A DNA stretch of 33,619 nt from an uncultured Saprospiraceae bacterium (GCA_937929945.1 CALFUK010000077.1:1-33619); one strand, 5' to 3'; shown: positions 8,997-17,409, numbered from the stretch's first letter. Notes: a model not told the origin generated them from the sequence alone. Translations and numbers: made by a program.

Positions 8997-10696
8997 CAGC
9001 TTTTTGCGTATTTGTATTTTCTATATGATCTATAGCCTAAGCCAAATAGCAAAAGCAATAGAAGCGGTAAGGCTAAATTAATCAGTCTCCACTTCGTCTT
9101 CTCATTCCTGGCTTTTACACGATCGATCATCCGTAGTCGCACTTCCTTCGATCTGGCGGCCAAGATGTTATCAGAATTCACTAAATACTCTATGGCATTC
9201 AGGATAAAGTTTTCGTTGCCCTTGTACGTCCTCTTCTCCCACTTGTTATAGCCCAGCGGATAGATCTTCTGCTCTTTCACATTGATCACATTATTGATGA
9301 TGTCACCATCTGAAATGATAATCTGCTTAGCCATACTCCCCTTTTCTTTATAAGGGGTATCAATCTGCCTGAGCATCGCCTCCATATCAGCGGTGACCCG
9401 ATTTTGATAGGCAGACTTAAAAGCACCTTCGACTAAAAGCGCCACGGGCTGAGGCGGCTTATTGAATAGCTCCGCCTTAAAGTCTTGCTGCAGGATCTGA
9501 AAGTTCAGCCGGACTGGCGTGAGCTGATATCTGCTGTAGTCAGAACTCTGTAGTAGGATTTCTTTCTTGATCGCGGCATTTGTCTGGATGGTATCGATCG
9601 TAGATGGAAAGAATAGATTGATCCGATCCAGGTTCTTTGCGATTGGATGCTGCGATAAGGGCAAGGCTAAGATGTGATAAGGCCACTTGATCATATTGAA
9701 CTGAGGCTCCCCTCCTGCCATACCGACGACCTGCGGTATCTGGGTAGCCTGCAGATCCAGGACCAGATTAGGCTGGACTCTGAATCCATAGTTGAACCAT
9801 AGATCATCTAAATCCAGATTCATCGTGGGCGGTACGTAGATGTCATTTCTGCCGATGCTGTCCACACTCACATCCAGGTAGTCGATTAGCCAGAGCACGC
9901 TGCCACCATTCATAATGTATTGATCTATGAGAAATTTGGCCCTTTGATTAAAACTCGCCCTTGGCTTAGCGACTATGAGCACATTGATATCTGGACTGAG
10001 CTGATAGATGCTGTCTAGATTGACGCGGCCCGTATTGTAGTATTCTTTGAGCGAATTTTCCAAGACAGCGGTCTGCTGCCTATCCAGCTCACCATGCCCT
10101 TCTGTAAAGACAATATTCGATCTCCCCTGGAGCGTCAGCTTCTGGATCGCATTGGAAAACTTATACTCCAGCAGGCTCACGGACTGATTCAAAATGACTT
10201 CTTCGGGGATACCCATGACCTGCTCTTCTAAGAGATTCACCACGACCTGCTTCTGTCCCAGGCTGAAGATAGCGTAGGGATAGATCTGCCGATTGGTCAG
10301 CGCATCTCCCTCTCCATAGCGCAGTGTGGTCGGCTGGATACCATCTTTACTCAGCTCTAATCTGATGTTATTCAGCTCTTCAGTGGAGGCTCCCTTGGGG
10401 CTCGGATTCTGAAACTCGTAGATGATTTTTGGTGCTCTGGAGCGGTATTGGTCTAAGATATCCTGGGTACTCTGCCTGAGCCGCTTGAAGCCCGCAGGAA
10501 ACTCCCCATCCAGCAAGATCCTCACATAGATAGGATCTGACACATCCGCCAGTAGTGACTCCGTGGGTGCCGTGAGTGAGAAGCGCTGATCTTCCGTCAG
10601 ATCCACATGGCTGTAGTACTGGTGCGCTATGGCATTGATGATGATCAGAGCGATAATGATCAGCACCAGCTGTAATATGGCGTTTCCCTTTTTCAA
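8996..10696 (-). CDS. gldG: GldG, gliding-type ABC transporter auxiliary component
   Basis: 566 residues with an N-terminal membrane segment (about 8-24), a large periplasmic part and a C-terminal membrane segment (about 538-556, NLALPLLLLLLFGLGY). The GldG/ABC_transp_aux features are visible: HQYYSHVDLTEDQRFSLT early, IVFTEGHGELD near the middle and SVLWLIDYLDV. It works with GldF and GldA in an ABC complex first found through gliding mutants of Flavobacterium. The start is TTG: a TAA sits five codons upstream in frame with no ATG between, and the TTG overlaps the gldF stop as TTGA. Gene order gldA-gldF-gldG-DUF4340 is compact. Confidence 0.88.
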   Translation of the reverse strand: MKKGNAILQLVLIIIALIIINAIAHQYYSHVDLTEDQRFSLTAPTESLLADVSDPIYVRILLDGEFPAGFKRLRQSTQDILDQYRSRAPKIIYEFQNPSPKGASTEELNNIRLELSKDGIQPTTLRYGEGDALTNRQIYPYAIFSLGQKQVVVNLLEEQVMGIPEEVILNQSVSLLEYKFSNAIQKLTLQGRSNIVFTEGHGELDRQQTAVLENSLKEYYNTGRVNLDSIYQLSPDINVLIVAKPRASFNQRAKFLIDQYIMNGGSVLWLIDYLDVSVDSIGRNDIYVPPTMNLDLDDLWFNYGFRVQPNLVLDLQATQIPQVVGMAGGEPQFNMIKWPYHILALPLSQHPIAKNLDRINLFFPSTIDTIQTNAAIKKEILLQSSDYSRYQLTPVRLNFQILQQDFKAELFNKPPQPVALLVEGAFKSAYQNRVTADMEAMLRQIDTPYKEKGSMAKQIIISDGDIINNVINVKEQKIYPLGYNKWEKRTYKGNENFILNAIEYLVNSDNILAARSKEVRLRMIDRVKARNEKTKWRLINLALPLLLLLLFGLGYRSYRKYKYAKS

Positions 10697-11424
10697 TTTC
10701 GCTTGCTCTTAATCATGTAATAAGTCAATACTAAAAATAAAGTGGTCATCGATAAAAAGTAAATGACATCACGACTGTCGATCATGCCCTGACTGATGGA
10801 GCTGTAATGAAAATTGATCCCGAGCCGCTCTACTAAGTCATCATAGGTCCCGATCAAGACTGGTAGATCGCTCACGAAATCAAAAAACCAAGTAAAGAAA
10901 AAACATAGGAAAGCCCCGATGATGAAGGCAGCAATCTGACTTTTAGTCAAGACACTGGCGAATAAACCGATCGCTATGTATATGGATGCTAAAAAGAACA
11001 AACCTATATAGGAGCCAGCTATGGCCCCTGAATCTAAATTGCCCTGCGGTGCACCCAGCTGATGGACTGTATAATAGTACAGCAACGTGGGTAATAGGGT
11101 CAATAGCATCAGGCTGAGATAGGCAAAGTACTTAGCGAGGACCAGCTGTATATCTGAGATGGGCTTCGTGTAAAGCAGCTCTATCGTGCCTGACTGATAC
11201 TCCTCTGCGTAGCTCCGCATCGTCAGCGCCGGTATCAAAAACATAAAGACCAAAGGCGCCACGGAGAAAAGTGGATCCATCTGAGCATATAGATTGTCCA
11301 AAACACTGGTATCAGGAAAGACCCACATGATCAGACCAAGGACCGTCAAGAAAAAGCCGATAACGACATAACCCACCAATGAGCTCAAAAAGGAGCGAAT
11401 CTCTTTCAGATATATCGAAATCAT
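10693..11424 (-). CDS. gldF: GldF, ABC transporter permease
   Basis: 243 residues and about six membrane segments, with the ABC-2 type permease pattern MRSYAEEYQSGTIELLYTKPIS (about 69-90) between the second and third segments. This is the membrane partner of the GldA ATPase and GldG. The ATG overlaps the gldA stop by 4 bp (ATGA), and its own stop overlaps gldG by 4 bp, so the three are expected to be made in fixed proportion. The transported substrate is unknown. Confidence 0.88.
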   Translation of the reverse strand: MISIYLKEIRSFLSSLVGYVVIGFFLTVLGLIMWVFPDTSVLDNLYAQMDPLFSVAPLVFMFLIPALTMRSYAEEYQSGTIELLYTKPISDIQLVLAKYFAYLSLMLLTLLPTLLYYYTVHQLGAPQGNLDSGAIAGSYIGLFFLASIYIAIGLFASVLTKSQIAAFIIGAFLCFFFTWFFDFVSDLPVLIGTYDDLVERLGINFHYSSISQGMIDSRDVIYFLSMTTLFLVLTYYMIKSKRN

Positions 11425-12335
11425 GAATCGGAGATTGTCAGAGATTGGAAGATATCTTCAAAGGATGAGCTGGACTCGCTCAAGGCCGTGATTCTGTTTT
11501 TATGCTCCACTGCGAGGTCAAATAATTCTTGTTTGAGCCGGTCAGCTTCATTGGACTTGATCAGATAGCTGCTGGCAGACTGCTGCTGTATCAGTGCTGC
11601 ATCAAGCTGCGGGAGGTAGTCAGTGATGACGAATGGCTTCTCGAAGCTCACCTCTACTACAGAGGCATATTCTTGAAATGTATTGAGGTCCGCAATGCTG
11701 CTGTTAGCGACCAGCTGGCCCTCTTTCAGGACGATGATACGATCACAGATCAGCTGCACTTCTTGCAGGATATGAGAGGAGAACAGCACAGTCTTCTCCT
11801 TCCCCAGATCTCTGATCAGCTGCCTGATCTCGACCAGTTGATTTGGGTCTAATCCCGAGGTGGGTTCATCCAGAACTAATACATCAGGATCATGCAGCAT
11901 GGCTTGAGCCAGTCCGACTCGCTGCCGATATCCCTTGGAGAGCTGATCAATGGTCTTGTGCTGCTCTCGACCTAAGCCCGTCATCTCAATGAGCTCATCT
12001 ATGCGCTGCTTTTTATCGCTGATGGCATGCACGCCAGCGCAGAAGAGCAGAAACTCTCGCACATACATGTCTAAGTAGAGCGGATTACTTTCTGGCAGAT
12101 AGCCTATCTGAGCTTTATACTGTAAAGGATCAGTACTGACATCCTCGCCATTCATCAGGATCGTGCCTACATCGGGCGATAGATAGCCGCAGATCATCTT
12201 CATCGTCGTGGATTTACCAGCACCATTAGGGCCTAAGACTCCGAGTATCTCATTGGGGTAGGCTTCAAAACTGAGGTCTTTCACCGCAGCTTGTTCACCA
12301 TAATACTTAGACACAGATTCTACCTTGATGGACAA
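11421..12335 (-). CDS. gldA: GldA, ABC transporter ATP-binding protein
   Basis: 304 residues with a full ABC ATPase set: Walker A GPNGAGKST (35-43), Q-loop in IGYLPES, signature LSKGYRQR (132-139), Walker B VLVLDEP (152-158) and H-loop His188. The roughly 90-residue C-terminal extension is usual for GldA-type ATPases. It energises GldF/GldG. The start is TTG at 12335; no ATG lies upstream in frame, and MSIKVESVSKYYGEQ aligns with the usual beginning of the family. truB ends 42 bases upstream, so gldA is probably co-transcribed with ftsX-DUF3098-uppP-truB. Confidence 0.88.
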   Translation of the reverse strand: MSIKVESVSKYYGEQAAVKDLSFEAYPNEILGVLGPNGAGKSTTMKMICGYLSPDVGTILMNGEDVSTDPLQYKAQIGYLPESNPLYLDMYVREFLLFCAGVHAISDKKQRIDELIEMTGLGREQHKTIDQLSKGYRQRVGLAQAMLHDPDVLVLDEPTSGLDPNQLVEIRQLIRDLGKEKTVLFSSHILQEVQLICDRIIVLKEGQLVANSSIADLNTFQEYASVVEVSFEKPFVITDYLPQLDAALIQQQSASSYLIKSNEADRLKQELFDLAVEHKNRITALSESSSSFEDIFQSLTISDS

Positions 12336-12377
12336 TGATTCAGGTTTAATTGATGATAACTGATATACAAAACGCTG

Positions 12378-13118
12378 CTATGACAGCTCTTCGTCTAATA
12401 GCTTCTCGATAAAGAGAGGCAAAGATAAAGCATCATCTACGGAATATGGCCCGATCGCCGTTCTTCTTAGATCTGACAGATAGGCACCGACACCCAGCTG
12501 CTGTCCCAGATCGTGTGCTAATGACCTGATGTAGGTGCCCTTACTACAGTCGATCTCGCACTGGATCTGTGGTAGCTCGCAGCTTTTGAGGGTGTAGTCA
12601 TGGATGGTCACTGTACGAGATTTAATGACTACCTCCTCCCCTTTTCGGGCATATTTGTAGAGAGCCTTGCCTTTCACTTTGATAGCGGAGTAGATCGGAG
12701 GCGTCTGAGAGATTTCCCCTCTGAAGGTGGCTATTTCTTTCTCTATATCATCCTGTGTGAGATGATCCACCGCCTGCACATCCTCTTCCTCCGCCTCGGC
12801 ATCATAGGTCTTTGTATGGGCACCCAGCTTCATATCTGCCAGGTATGACTTTGGTAATCCTTGGAAGGCCTCTATCTGCTTGGTGGCCTTACCGATGCAG
12901 AGGATCAGCAGACCAGTCGCCAGAGGGTCTAATGTGCCCGCATGCCCCACTTTTAGCTTTCTGACACCCAAGTATTTTCCAGTCGTATTGCGCAGCTTAG
13001 CGACCACATCAAAGGAAGTCCAATCCTTGGGCTTATCAATGAGTACCCCTACCCCGGCCAGATAGTCCAGATCATGTAGCGCTGTGTCTTTCGTAATGAT
13101 GGGGCAAGTGATCTCCAT
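12378..13118 (-). CDS. truB: tRNA pseudouridine(55) synthase TruB
   Basis: 246 residues. TruB makes pseudouridine at position 55 in the T-loop of tRNAs. The family signature is clear: GVLIDKPKDWTSFDVV (24-39) and the catalytic block GHAGTLDPLATGLL (58-71) with nucleophile Asp64, followed by YLADMKLGAHTKTYDAEG-like and the SCxxGTYIRSLAHDLG-type motif near 187-203. Length is slightly short compared with enterobacterial TruB, as is common when the C-terminal PUA domain is absent. It lies 24 bases after uppP in the usual Bacteroidota order uppP-truB. Confidence 0.93.
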   Translation of the reverse strand: MEITCPIITKDTALHDLDYLAGVGVLIDKPKDWTSFDVVAKLRNTTGKYLGVRKLKVGHAGTLDPLATGLLILCIGKATKQIEAFQGLPKSYLADMKLGAHTKTYDAEAEEEDVQAVDHLTQDDIEKEIATFRGEISQTPPIYSAIKVKGKALYKYARKGEEVVIKSRTVTIHDYTLKSCELPQIQCEIDCSKGTYIRSLAHDLGQQLGVGAYLSDLRRTAIGPYSVDDALSLPLFIEKLLDEELS

Positions 13119-13142
13119 AGGCTGTGTGGCTCTGTCGCTTAA

Positions 13143-13940
13143 TTAGTGAATGAAGTAAGTCGTGATGGCAATGAGGCCGACGGCCATACAGTAGAAGCTA
13201 AAGTACTTCAGCTGACTCCGCTTGACCAGGGCAATCATCCACACACAGGCTAAATAACCCGTGATGAATGCCGCAATAAACCCAGCTGCCAGTGCCAAGA
13301 CATTGACCTCTGTGGAGGCAAAATCCCCATCGATGGCATCCTTAGCGATCTTGCCAAAGATCAGAGGTATGACCATGAGAAATGAAAATCTGGCGGCCTT
13401 AGTGCGGTCAATGCCTAAAAGTACAGAAGTGCTGATGGTGGCCCCTGATCTGGATATACCTGGCAGAGTGGCTATGGCCTGAGCTATACCCACAATAATG
13501 GCCGCGGTAAAGCCCACTGGCTTTTGTGTATCCTTAGCTTTATCAGCTAAAAATAAGAGCACTGCAGTCAGCAATAACATGCAGCCGACTAGGAGCATAT
13601 TTTGTGTGAAAAGACTCTCTAAAGCATCTTCGAACAACAGCCCGACAATGACCGCAGGGATCATGGACACGATGATGATTAGAGCAAATTTCTTCTCTTC
13701 ATTCCATCTGGTAGAAAAGATGCCGCTGATGATACTGATGATGTCCTGACGAAAGACAAGTATGGTGCTGAGAGCGGTAGCCGCATGCAGTACTATAGTG
13801 GTCATCAAGCTCTCTTCGCCTGCTGCGTCAGTCCCTAATATGTAGTTCGCTATTTCTATGTGGCCGCTGCTGCTGACGGGTAAGAATTCTGTTAGCCCTT
13901 GGATGATGCCTAAGATGATGGTACTGAGTATATCAGGCAT
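13143..13940 (-). CDS. uppP: Undecaprenyl-diphosphatase UppP (BacA)
   Basis: 265 residues and about eight membrane segments. UppP dephosphorylates undecaprenyl diphosphate at the outer face of the inner membrane, regenerating the lipid carrier for peptidoglycan and O-antigen. Catalytic motifs are QGLTEFLPVSSSGH (14-27, Glu18 and the Ser/His cluster) and PGISRSGATIS (160-170, with the essential Arg). An ATG at 13961 would add seven residues. The ATG at 13940 is chosen because it gives the usual beginning MPDILSTIILGIIQGL and an 8-bp overlap (ATGCCTGA) with the DUF3098 gene. Confidence 0.93.
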   Translation of the reverse strand: MPDILSTIILGIIQGLTEFLPVSSSGHIEIANYILGTDAAGEESLMTTIVLHAATALSTILVFRQDIISIISGIFSTRWNEEKKFALIIIVSMIPAVIVGLLFEDALESLFTQNMLLVGCMLLLTAVLLFLADKAKDTQKPVGFTAAIIVGIAQAIATLPGISRSGATISTSVLLGIDRTKAARFSFLMVIPLIFGKIAKDAIDGDFASTEVNVLALAAGFIAAFITGYLACVWMIALVKRSQLKYFSFYCMAVGLIAITTYFIH

Positions 13941-14334
13941 TCTTTGGGACAAATATAGCATACAGGACCACGGCTAAACCCGCAAGTATGGAGATGGGCG
14001 CTAGGGTGATCCTTCTGAAGCTATAGATGAGGCTCTCATCCCATATATCTCTGCTGGGCATATTGCCACCTGCCATCAGGAGCATCCCCAGCATGATCAG
14101 ACCTATCCCTGCGAGTATGAGTATGAAATGTTTTTTTTCGTAAAGTAGCGGCACGGCAACTTGCTGAGAGACACTTGACTTCTGTCTGGACTGTGTAGGC
14201 TTCAGATCACCTCTGGATTTGGTATTTATGACCTTAGGTTCGTGAGTTTTTCCAGCTTGAGTAGCCTTTGCTTTGGCTGACAGTTCCGCTGCTATTTGCT
14301 TCTTGGTTTTCTTCTCTTTTTTGTTTTTACTCAT
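13933..14334 (-). CDS. DUF3098 domain-containing small membrane protein
   Basis: 133 residues. The first 55 or so are Lys/Ala/Thr-rich and probably disordered in the cytoplasm. Two membrane segments follow (about 70-90 and 109-129) joined by a loop with GGNMPSRDIWDESLIYSFRRITLAP, a strong DUF3098 pattern. The function is unknown. In Bacteroidota it almost always sits between ftsX and uppP, as here, which suggests a role in division-site envelope synthesis. It is 62 bases after ftsX and overlaps uppP by 8 bp. The Lys-rich N-terminal extension looks longer than in many relatives. Confidence 0.85.
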   Translation of the reverse strand: MSKNKKEKKTKKQIAAELSAKAKATQAGKTHEPKVINTKSRGDLKPTQSRQKSSVSQQVAVPLLYEKKHFILILAGIGLIMLGMLLMAGGNMPSRDIWDESLIYSFRRITLAPISILAGLAVVLYAIFVPKNA

Positions 14335-14396
14335 GCTTCTATGACTTACGGATACATAACGATGTAGCAGATCGCTACTGTATGTTCACAAAGATA

Positions 14397-15257
14397 TTAT
14401 TCTACACCAATATATATACGCTTCAAGTATTTAGATACGATCATGCTGGTAGAGACATAGGGGATCAGCACGCCGATCACCAAAAGAATGACCGCTACGA
14501 TCGCTATATATTGATAATTGATAAAGGGACTAATATCAGGGATGCGCAGGCTCATGAGCTGCACCAATACGACTAATAACAGGATAGCAATGAAGGAGCT
14601 GATGAGGCCGATCTTCAGCGCAGATGACATATAGGGCCGCTTGATAAAGGCCTGGCTGGCGCCGACCAGCTCCATGGTCTTGATCTTATGTTTATCCGAC
14701 TCCAGATTGAGGCGTACCGTATTGTATATCAGGGATATAGACAGGATCGTTAGAAGTATTGATAGAATCAAGGGTATGATGGAAATCTCCTTGAGCAGCC
14801 GATCGATGTAGCGCTCAAAATCCTTCTGATAGACGACATCTTTCACATACGCTCGATCCATCAGATGGCTTGCCAGATTATCAATGTATCCATCTCGATA
14901 ATACTCAGAGGCCACATTGAATACCAGCATGTCTCTGAAGGGATTGTCAGCTTCGTCGATAAGGTATTCATCCACCAGATCGCCCAGCATCACTTCCTTG
15001 GCCATATCCCGATCGTGGAAGGCGATAGAGCTCTGAATCACAGCCTCATGATTTTCTAATTGGGCCAATAATTCATCCTTTTCTGCAGCTTGGTAGTCAT
15101 CAGTGAACTCTACGACAATATTCAGCTGTTCCTTCACTTTATGCCCTACATACTGCGAATGAAGCAAGATGACACCAAAAATTCCCAAAATGAACAAGAC
15201 AGCGATTATACTGAATGAAGTAAAAAATCTGTTGTTTTGTGTAGCAATAGCCCTCAT
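14397..15257 (-). CDS. ftsX: FtsX, cell division ABC-like permease
   Basis: 286 residues with the FtsX topology: TM1 at about 13-33, an extracytoplasmic domain to about 155, then TM2 (160-180), TM3 (214-236) and TM4 (250-270). The cytoplasmic segment between TM2 and TM3 carries SDKHKIKTMELVGASQAFIKRP, the family's coupling region to FtsE. FtsX with the FtsE ATPase controls peptidoglycan hydrolases at division. ftsE is not in the window. The start is firmly placed: a TAA lies two codons upstream of the ATG. The next + gene begins only 5 bases away on the other strand. Confidence 0.88.
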   Translation of the reverse strand: MRAIATQNNRFFTSFSIIAVLFILGIFGVILLHSQYVGHKVKEQLNIVVEFTDDYQAAEKDELLAQLENHEAVIQSSIAFHDRDMAKEVMLGDLVDEYLIDEADNPFRDMLVFNVASEYYRDGYIDNLASHLMDRAYVKDVVYQKDFERYIDRLLKEISIIPLILSILLTILSISLIYNTVRLNLESDKHKIKTMELVGASQAFIKRPYMSSALKIGLISSFIAILLLVVLVQLMSLRIPDISPFINYQYIAIVAVILLVIGVLIPYVSTSMIVSKYLKRIYIGVE

Positions 15258-15262
15258 TGATT

Positions 15263-15868
15263 ATGACTTGTAAGACATATATAACAAATGCTAATATAAT
15301 TTATTCTACACTAATCCTGCTATTATGTGCAGTGTCAAGCGTATATAGTCAAGTTACGCTGAATAATCCATCATTTGAGGATACACCATCTGATGCGACT
15401 ACACCCATGGGCTGGCTGGAGTGCGAAGAATTCACCACTCCAGATATACTCCCTGGCTACTGGGGAGTCTACACGGAGCCATCAGAAGGTGAGACCTATG
15501 TCGGTATGATCACCAGAGAAAATGGCACGTTCGAATCGATCGGCCAGCGACTTTCAGCCACACTTCGCCAGGATGAATGCTATTCTTTTACGCTTGATCT
15601 GGCCCATAGTCTGGGCTACACTGGCTATAACAAGCCGATCAAACTGAGGATATGGGTAGGCAGGAGCAGATGCGAGACGCAGCAGATGATCTTCGAGTCA
15701 CCACTGATCGATGAGATAGAATGGAAAAATTACGAGGTAGAATTCAGGCCAGAGACGGATGTGAGATACATCTTATTAGAAGCATTTCACCAAGAGGGCA
15801 GATTTAGCCACAAGGCTAATATTCTGATCGACAACATCAGCACGATCGAATCCTGCAATCGTGTCTAA
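15263..15868 (+). CDS. Secreted beta-sandwich protein (carbohydrate-binding-like)
   Basis: 201 residues from the ATG at 15263; a TTG at 15257 would add two residues. A signal peptide ends near residue 29 (SSVYS before QVTL). The mature part begins VTLNNPSFED and continues PMGWLECEEFTTPDILPGYWGV, a module found in many Bacteroidota exported proteins and resembling carbohydrate-binding beta-sandwich domains (galactose-binding-like/CBM4-like). It ends with ILIDNISTIESC. There is no T9SS sorting domain or enzyme motif, so function is unknown. It is divergent from ftsX with start codons 5 bases apart, and its stop is 4 bases from that of the convergent aquaporin gene. Confidence 0.7.
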   Translation: MTCKTYITNANIIYSTLILLLCAVSSVYSQVTLNNPSFEDTPSDATTPMGWLECEEFTTPDILPGYWGVYTEPSEGETYVGMITRENGTFESIGQRLSATLRQDECYSFTLDLAHSLGYTGYNKPIKLRIWVGRSRCETQQMIFESPLIDEIEWKNYEVEFRPETDVRYILLEAFHQEGRFSHKANILIDNISTIESCNRV

Positions 15869-15872
15869 TCAC

Positions 15873-16610
15873 TTACGATAGGGCTATGAATAAGCCTCCT
15901 GCTATGACTCCTCCAGCAAGGGGAGCTAAAATAGGGACCCAGCTATAACCCCAATTACCATCTCGCTTCTCTCCGAGGGGCAATATGCTGTGCATCACTC
16001 TCGGTATAAAATCCCGTACTGGATTAATAGCATACCCAGTGGGGCCACCAAGTGACATACCTATAGCCATCACTAAAAAAGCAACCGGAATGGCTCCCAC
16101 AGATCCGAGTCCAATCTTACCATCAGTCATACCAGTAGCCGTGATCTCTGGCTCAGCGATGTATAGTATGACAAAGACCAATACAAATGTAGCTATGAGC
16201 TCTGTTATAAAATTGAATGGATGGTTTTTAATGGCCGGATCATTGCAAAATGTGGCCAACTTAGCATCGAGGTCTGTCGTCTTGTGGTAATGGTCTCTAT
16301 AGCTCAGCCACACTAAGACGCTACCTATGGCTCCTCCAATACACTGTGCTGTGATGTAGCCAGGCACAAGTGCCCAATCGAATCCACCTGCTACGGCCAG
16401 CCCTACGGTCACTGCAGGATTGAGATGAGCTCCGCTCACTGGGCCCGCTATGATCACCCCACAATATACCGCCAAACCCCAGGCCATACTGATCACAATG
16501 AGTCCAGCATCATTCCCTTTAGTATCATCCAGCAGCACATTGGCCACTACCCCATTGCCTAAGAGGATTAATATGGCTGTTCCTATGATTTCGGCTATGA
16601 ATGGAGTCAT
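15873..16610 (-). CDS. Aquaporin / glycerol facilitator (MIP family) with a variant second NPA box
   Basis: 245 residues with six membrane segments and two half-helix loops. The first loop is SGAHLNPAVT with NPA at 64-66. The second reads GGPTGYAINPVRDFIPR with NPV at 196-198 in place of NPA. Asp200 after Arg199 is the glycerol-facilitator mark (NPxRD in GlpF), so glycerol or other polyols are the more likely solutes than water alone. The ATG at 16610 gives a normal N-terminus. A 6+1+6 palindrome lies 24 bases upstream. No glycerol kinase is adjacent, though a glycerophosphodiesterase gene lies about 1 kb away. Confidence 0.88.
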   Translation of the reverse strand: MTPFIAEIIGTAILILLGNGVVANVLLDDTKGNDAGLIVISMAWGLAVYCGVIIAGPVSGAHLNPAVTVGLAVAGGFDWALVPGYITAQCIGGAIGSVLVWLSYRDHYHKTTDLDAKLATFCNDPAIKNHPFNFITELIATFVLVFVILYIAEPEITATGMTDGKIGLGSVGAIPVAFLVMAIGMSLGGPTGYAINPVRDFIPRVMHSILPLGEKRDGNWGYSWVPILAPLAGGVIAGGLFIALS

Positions 16611-16633
16611 GTGTTGGATGGTTTTTTCTGTGA

Positions 16634-16646
16634 CACTATTATAGTG
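16634..16646. promoter_or_regulatory. Short palindrome upstream of the aquaporin gene
   Basis: CACTAT-T-ATAGTG is a perfect 6-bp inverted repeat with a single central base, 24 bases before the aquaporin start and containing TATAAT on the minus strand. It could be an operator or overlap the promoter. This is a position-based guess. Confidence 0.25.
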
Positions 16647-16822
16647 AATTAAACCAAACTATTTCAGTCGCAAAAGCAAGAATTCTAAGAAGATGCCAAT
16701 AGCATAACATAGCCATATTTTATTATATTTGGATCGCAATACTACTTCCATATTGCAAACCCCATGTTCTATGATCCGTCGATTCACTAAAAATGGTGAT
16801 GCGTAAATCAGCTTCTTAAGCT

Positions 16823-16844
16823 TATTTTTGAAAAAATATTTTTG
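16823..16844 (+). promoter_or_regulatory. Two TAnnTTTG boxes upstream of the barrel-like gene
   Basis: TATTTTTG occurs exactly at 16823-16830 and again at 16837-16844, both full matches to the Bacteroidota -7 consensus, 47-68 bases before the ATG at 16891. No well-spaced -33 TTTG is seen. The stretch is A/T-rich, so one of them may be chance. Confidence 0.4.
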
Positions 16845-16890
16845 TGTACCATCAAGAACATAATTCCTCATTACTTGAAAAAAAACTAAT

Positions 16891-17376
16891 ATGAAAAAAT
16901 TAACTTTTATCTGTCTTTTAATTTTCGGATTTCTCATGTCGGGACAAGCTCAAGACTACAAATCCGCAGTGGGTGTCAGACTAGGCTATCCCCTCTCAGT
17001 ATCTTATAAGACTTTCCTTACTGAGACCGCAGCTGTAGAGGGCTATGCTGGCTTTAGGAGCTTCTTCGGCTATACAGAGATCAGAGTCAATGCGGCCTAC
17101 CTCATCCATAACGAGATAGAGAGCGTCGAAAGATTGAAGTGGTACTTCGGCGGTGGTCCTGGATTAGCCATTTACTCATATGATAATGCATTCATCAGAG
17201 ATTCTGGAGGTCTTGGCATCCCACTCAGTGGCTACATAGGAGCAGAATATACCCTGGATGGCACACCTCTTAGCTTTTCTGTGGACTGGGTACCGACATT
17301 TGTGTTAGGCGGTGTATCTGGCTTTGGTGCGAGTAATGGAGCCATTGGGATTAGATATATCTTAAGCAGCGAATGA
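16891..17376 (+). CDS. Outer-membrane beta-barrel-like protein, hypothetical
   Basis: 161 residues with a Sec signal peptide (MKKLTFICLLIFGFLMSGQA, cleavage near 20-21). The mature part alternates polar and hydrophobic residues in short strands separated by glycine turns (AVGVRLGYPLSVSYK, YFGGGPGLAIYSY, GYIGAEYTLDG, AIGIRYIL), as expected for a small beta-barrel of the outer membrane, and ends in a hydrophobic strand. It has no catalytic motif and no recognised family name. It is monocistronic, with promoter-like boxes upstream and a strong terminator downstream. Confidence 0.7.
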   Translation: MKKLTFICLLIFGFLMSGQAQDYKSAVGVRLGYPLSVSYKTFLTETAAVEGYAGFRSFFGYTEIRVNAAYLIHNEIESVERLKWYFGGGPGLAIYSYDNAFIRDSGGLGIPLSGYIGAEYTLDGTPLSFSVDWVPTFVLGGVSGFGASNGAIGIRYILSSE

Positions 17377-17409
17377 GATTCTACTAAATGATAACATAGA
17401 AATAGAAAC

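Noticed and set aside
16659-16937. Minus-strand frame of 92 codons upstream of and into the barrel-like gene
   Set aside because: It overlaps the signal peptide of the + gene, has no family pattern and a composition rich in Lys, Ile and Asn, as expected from A/T-rich non-coding DNA.
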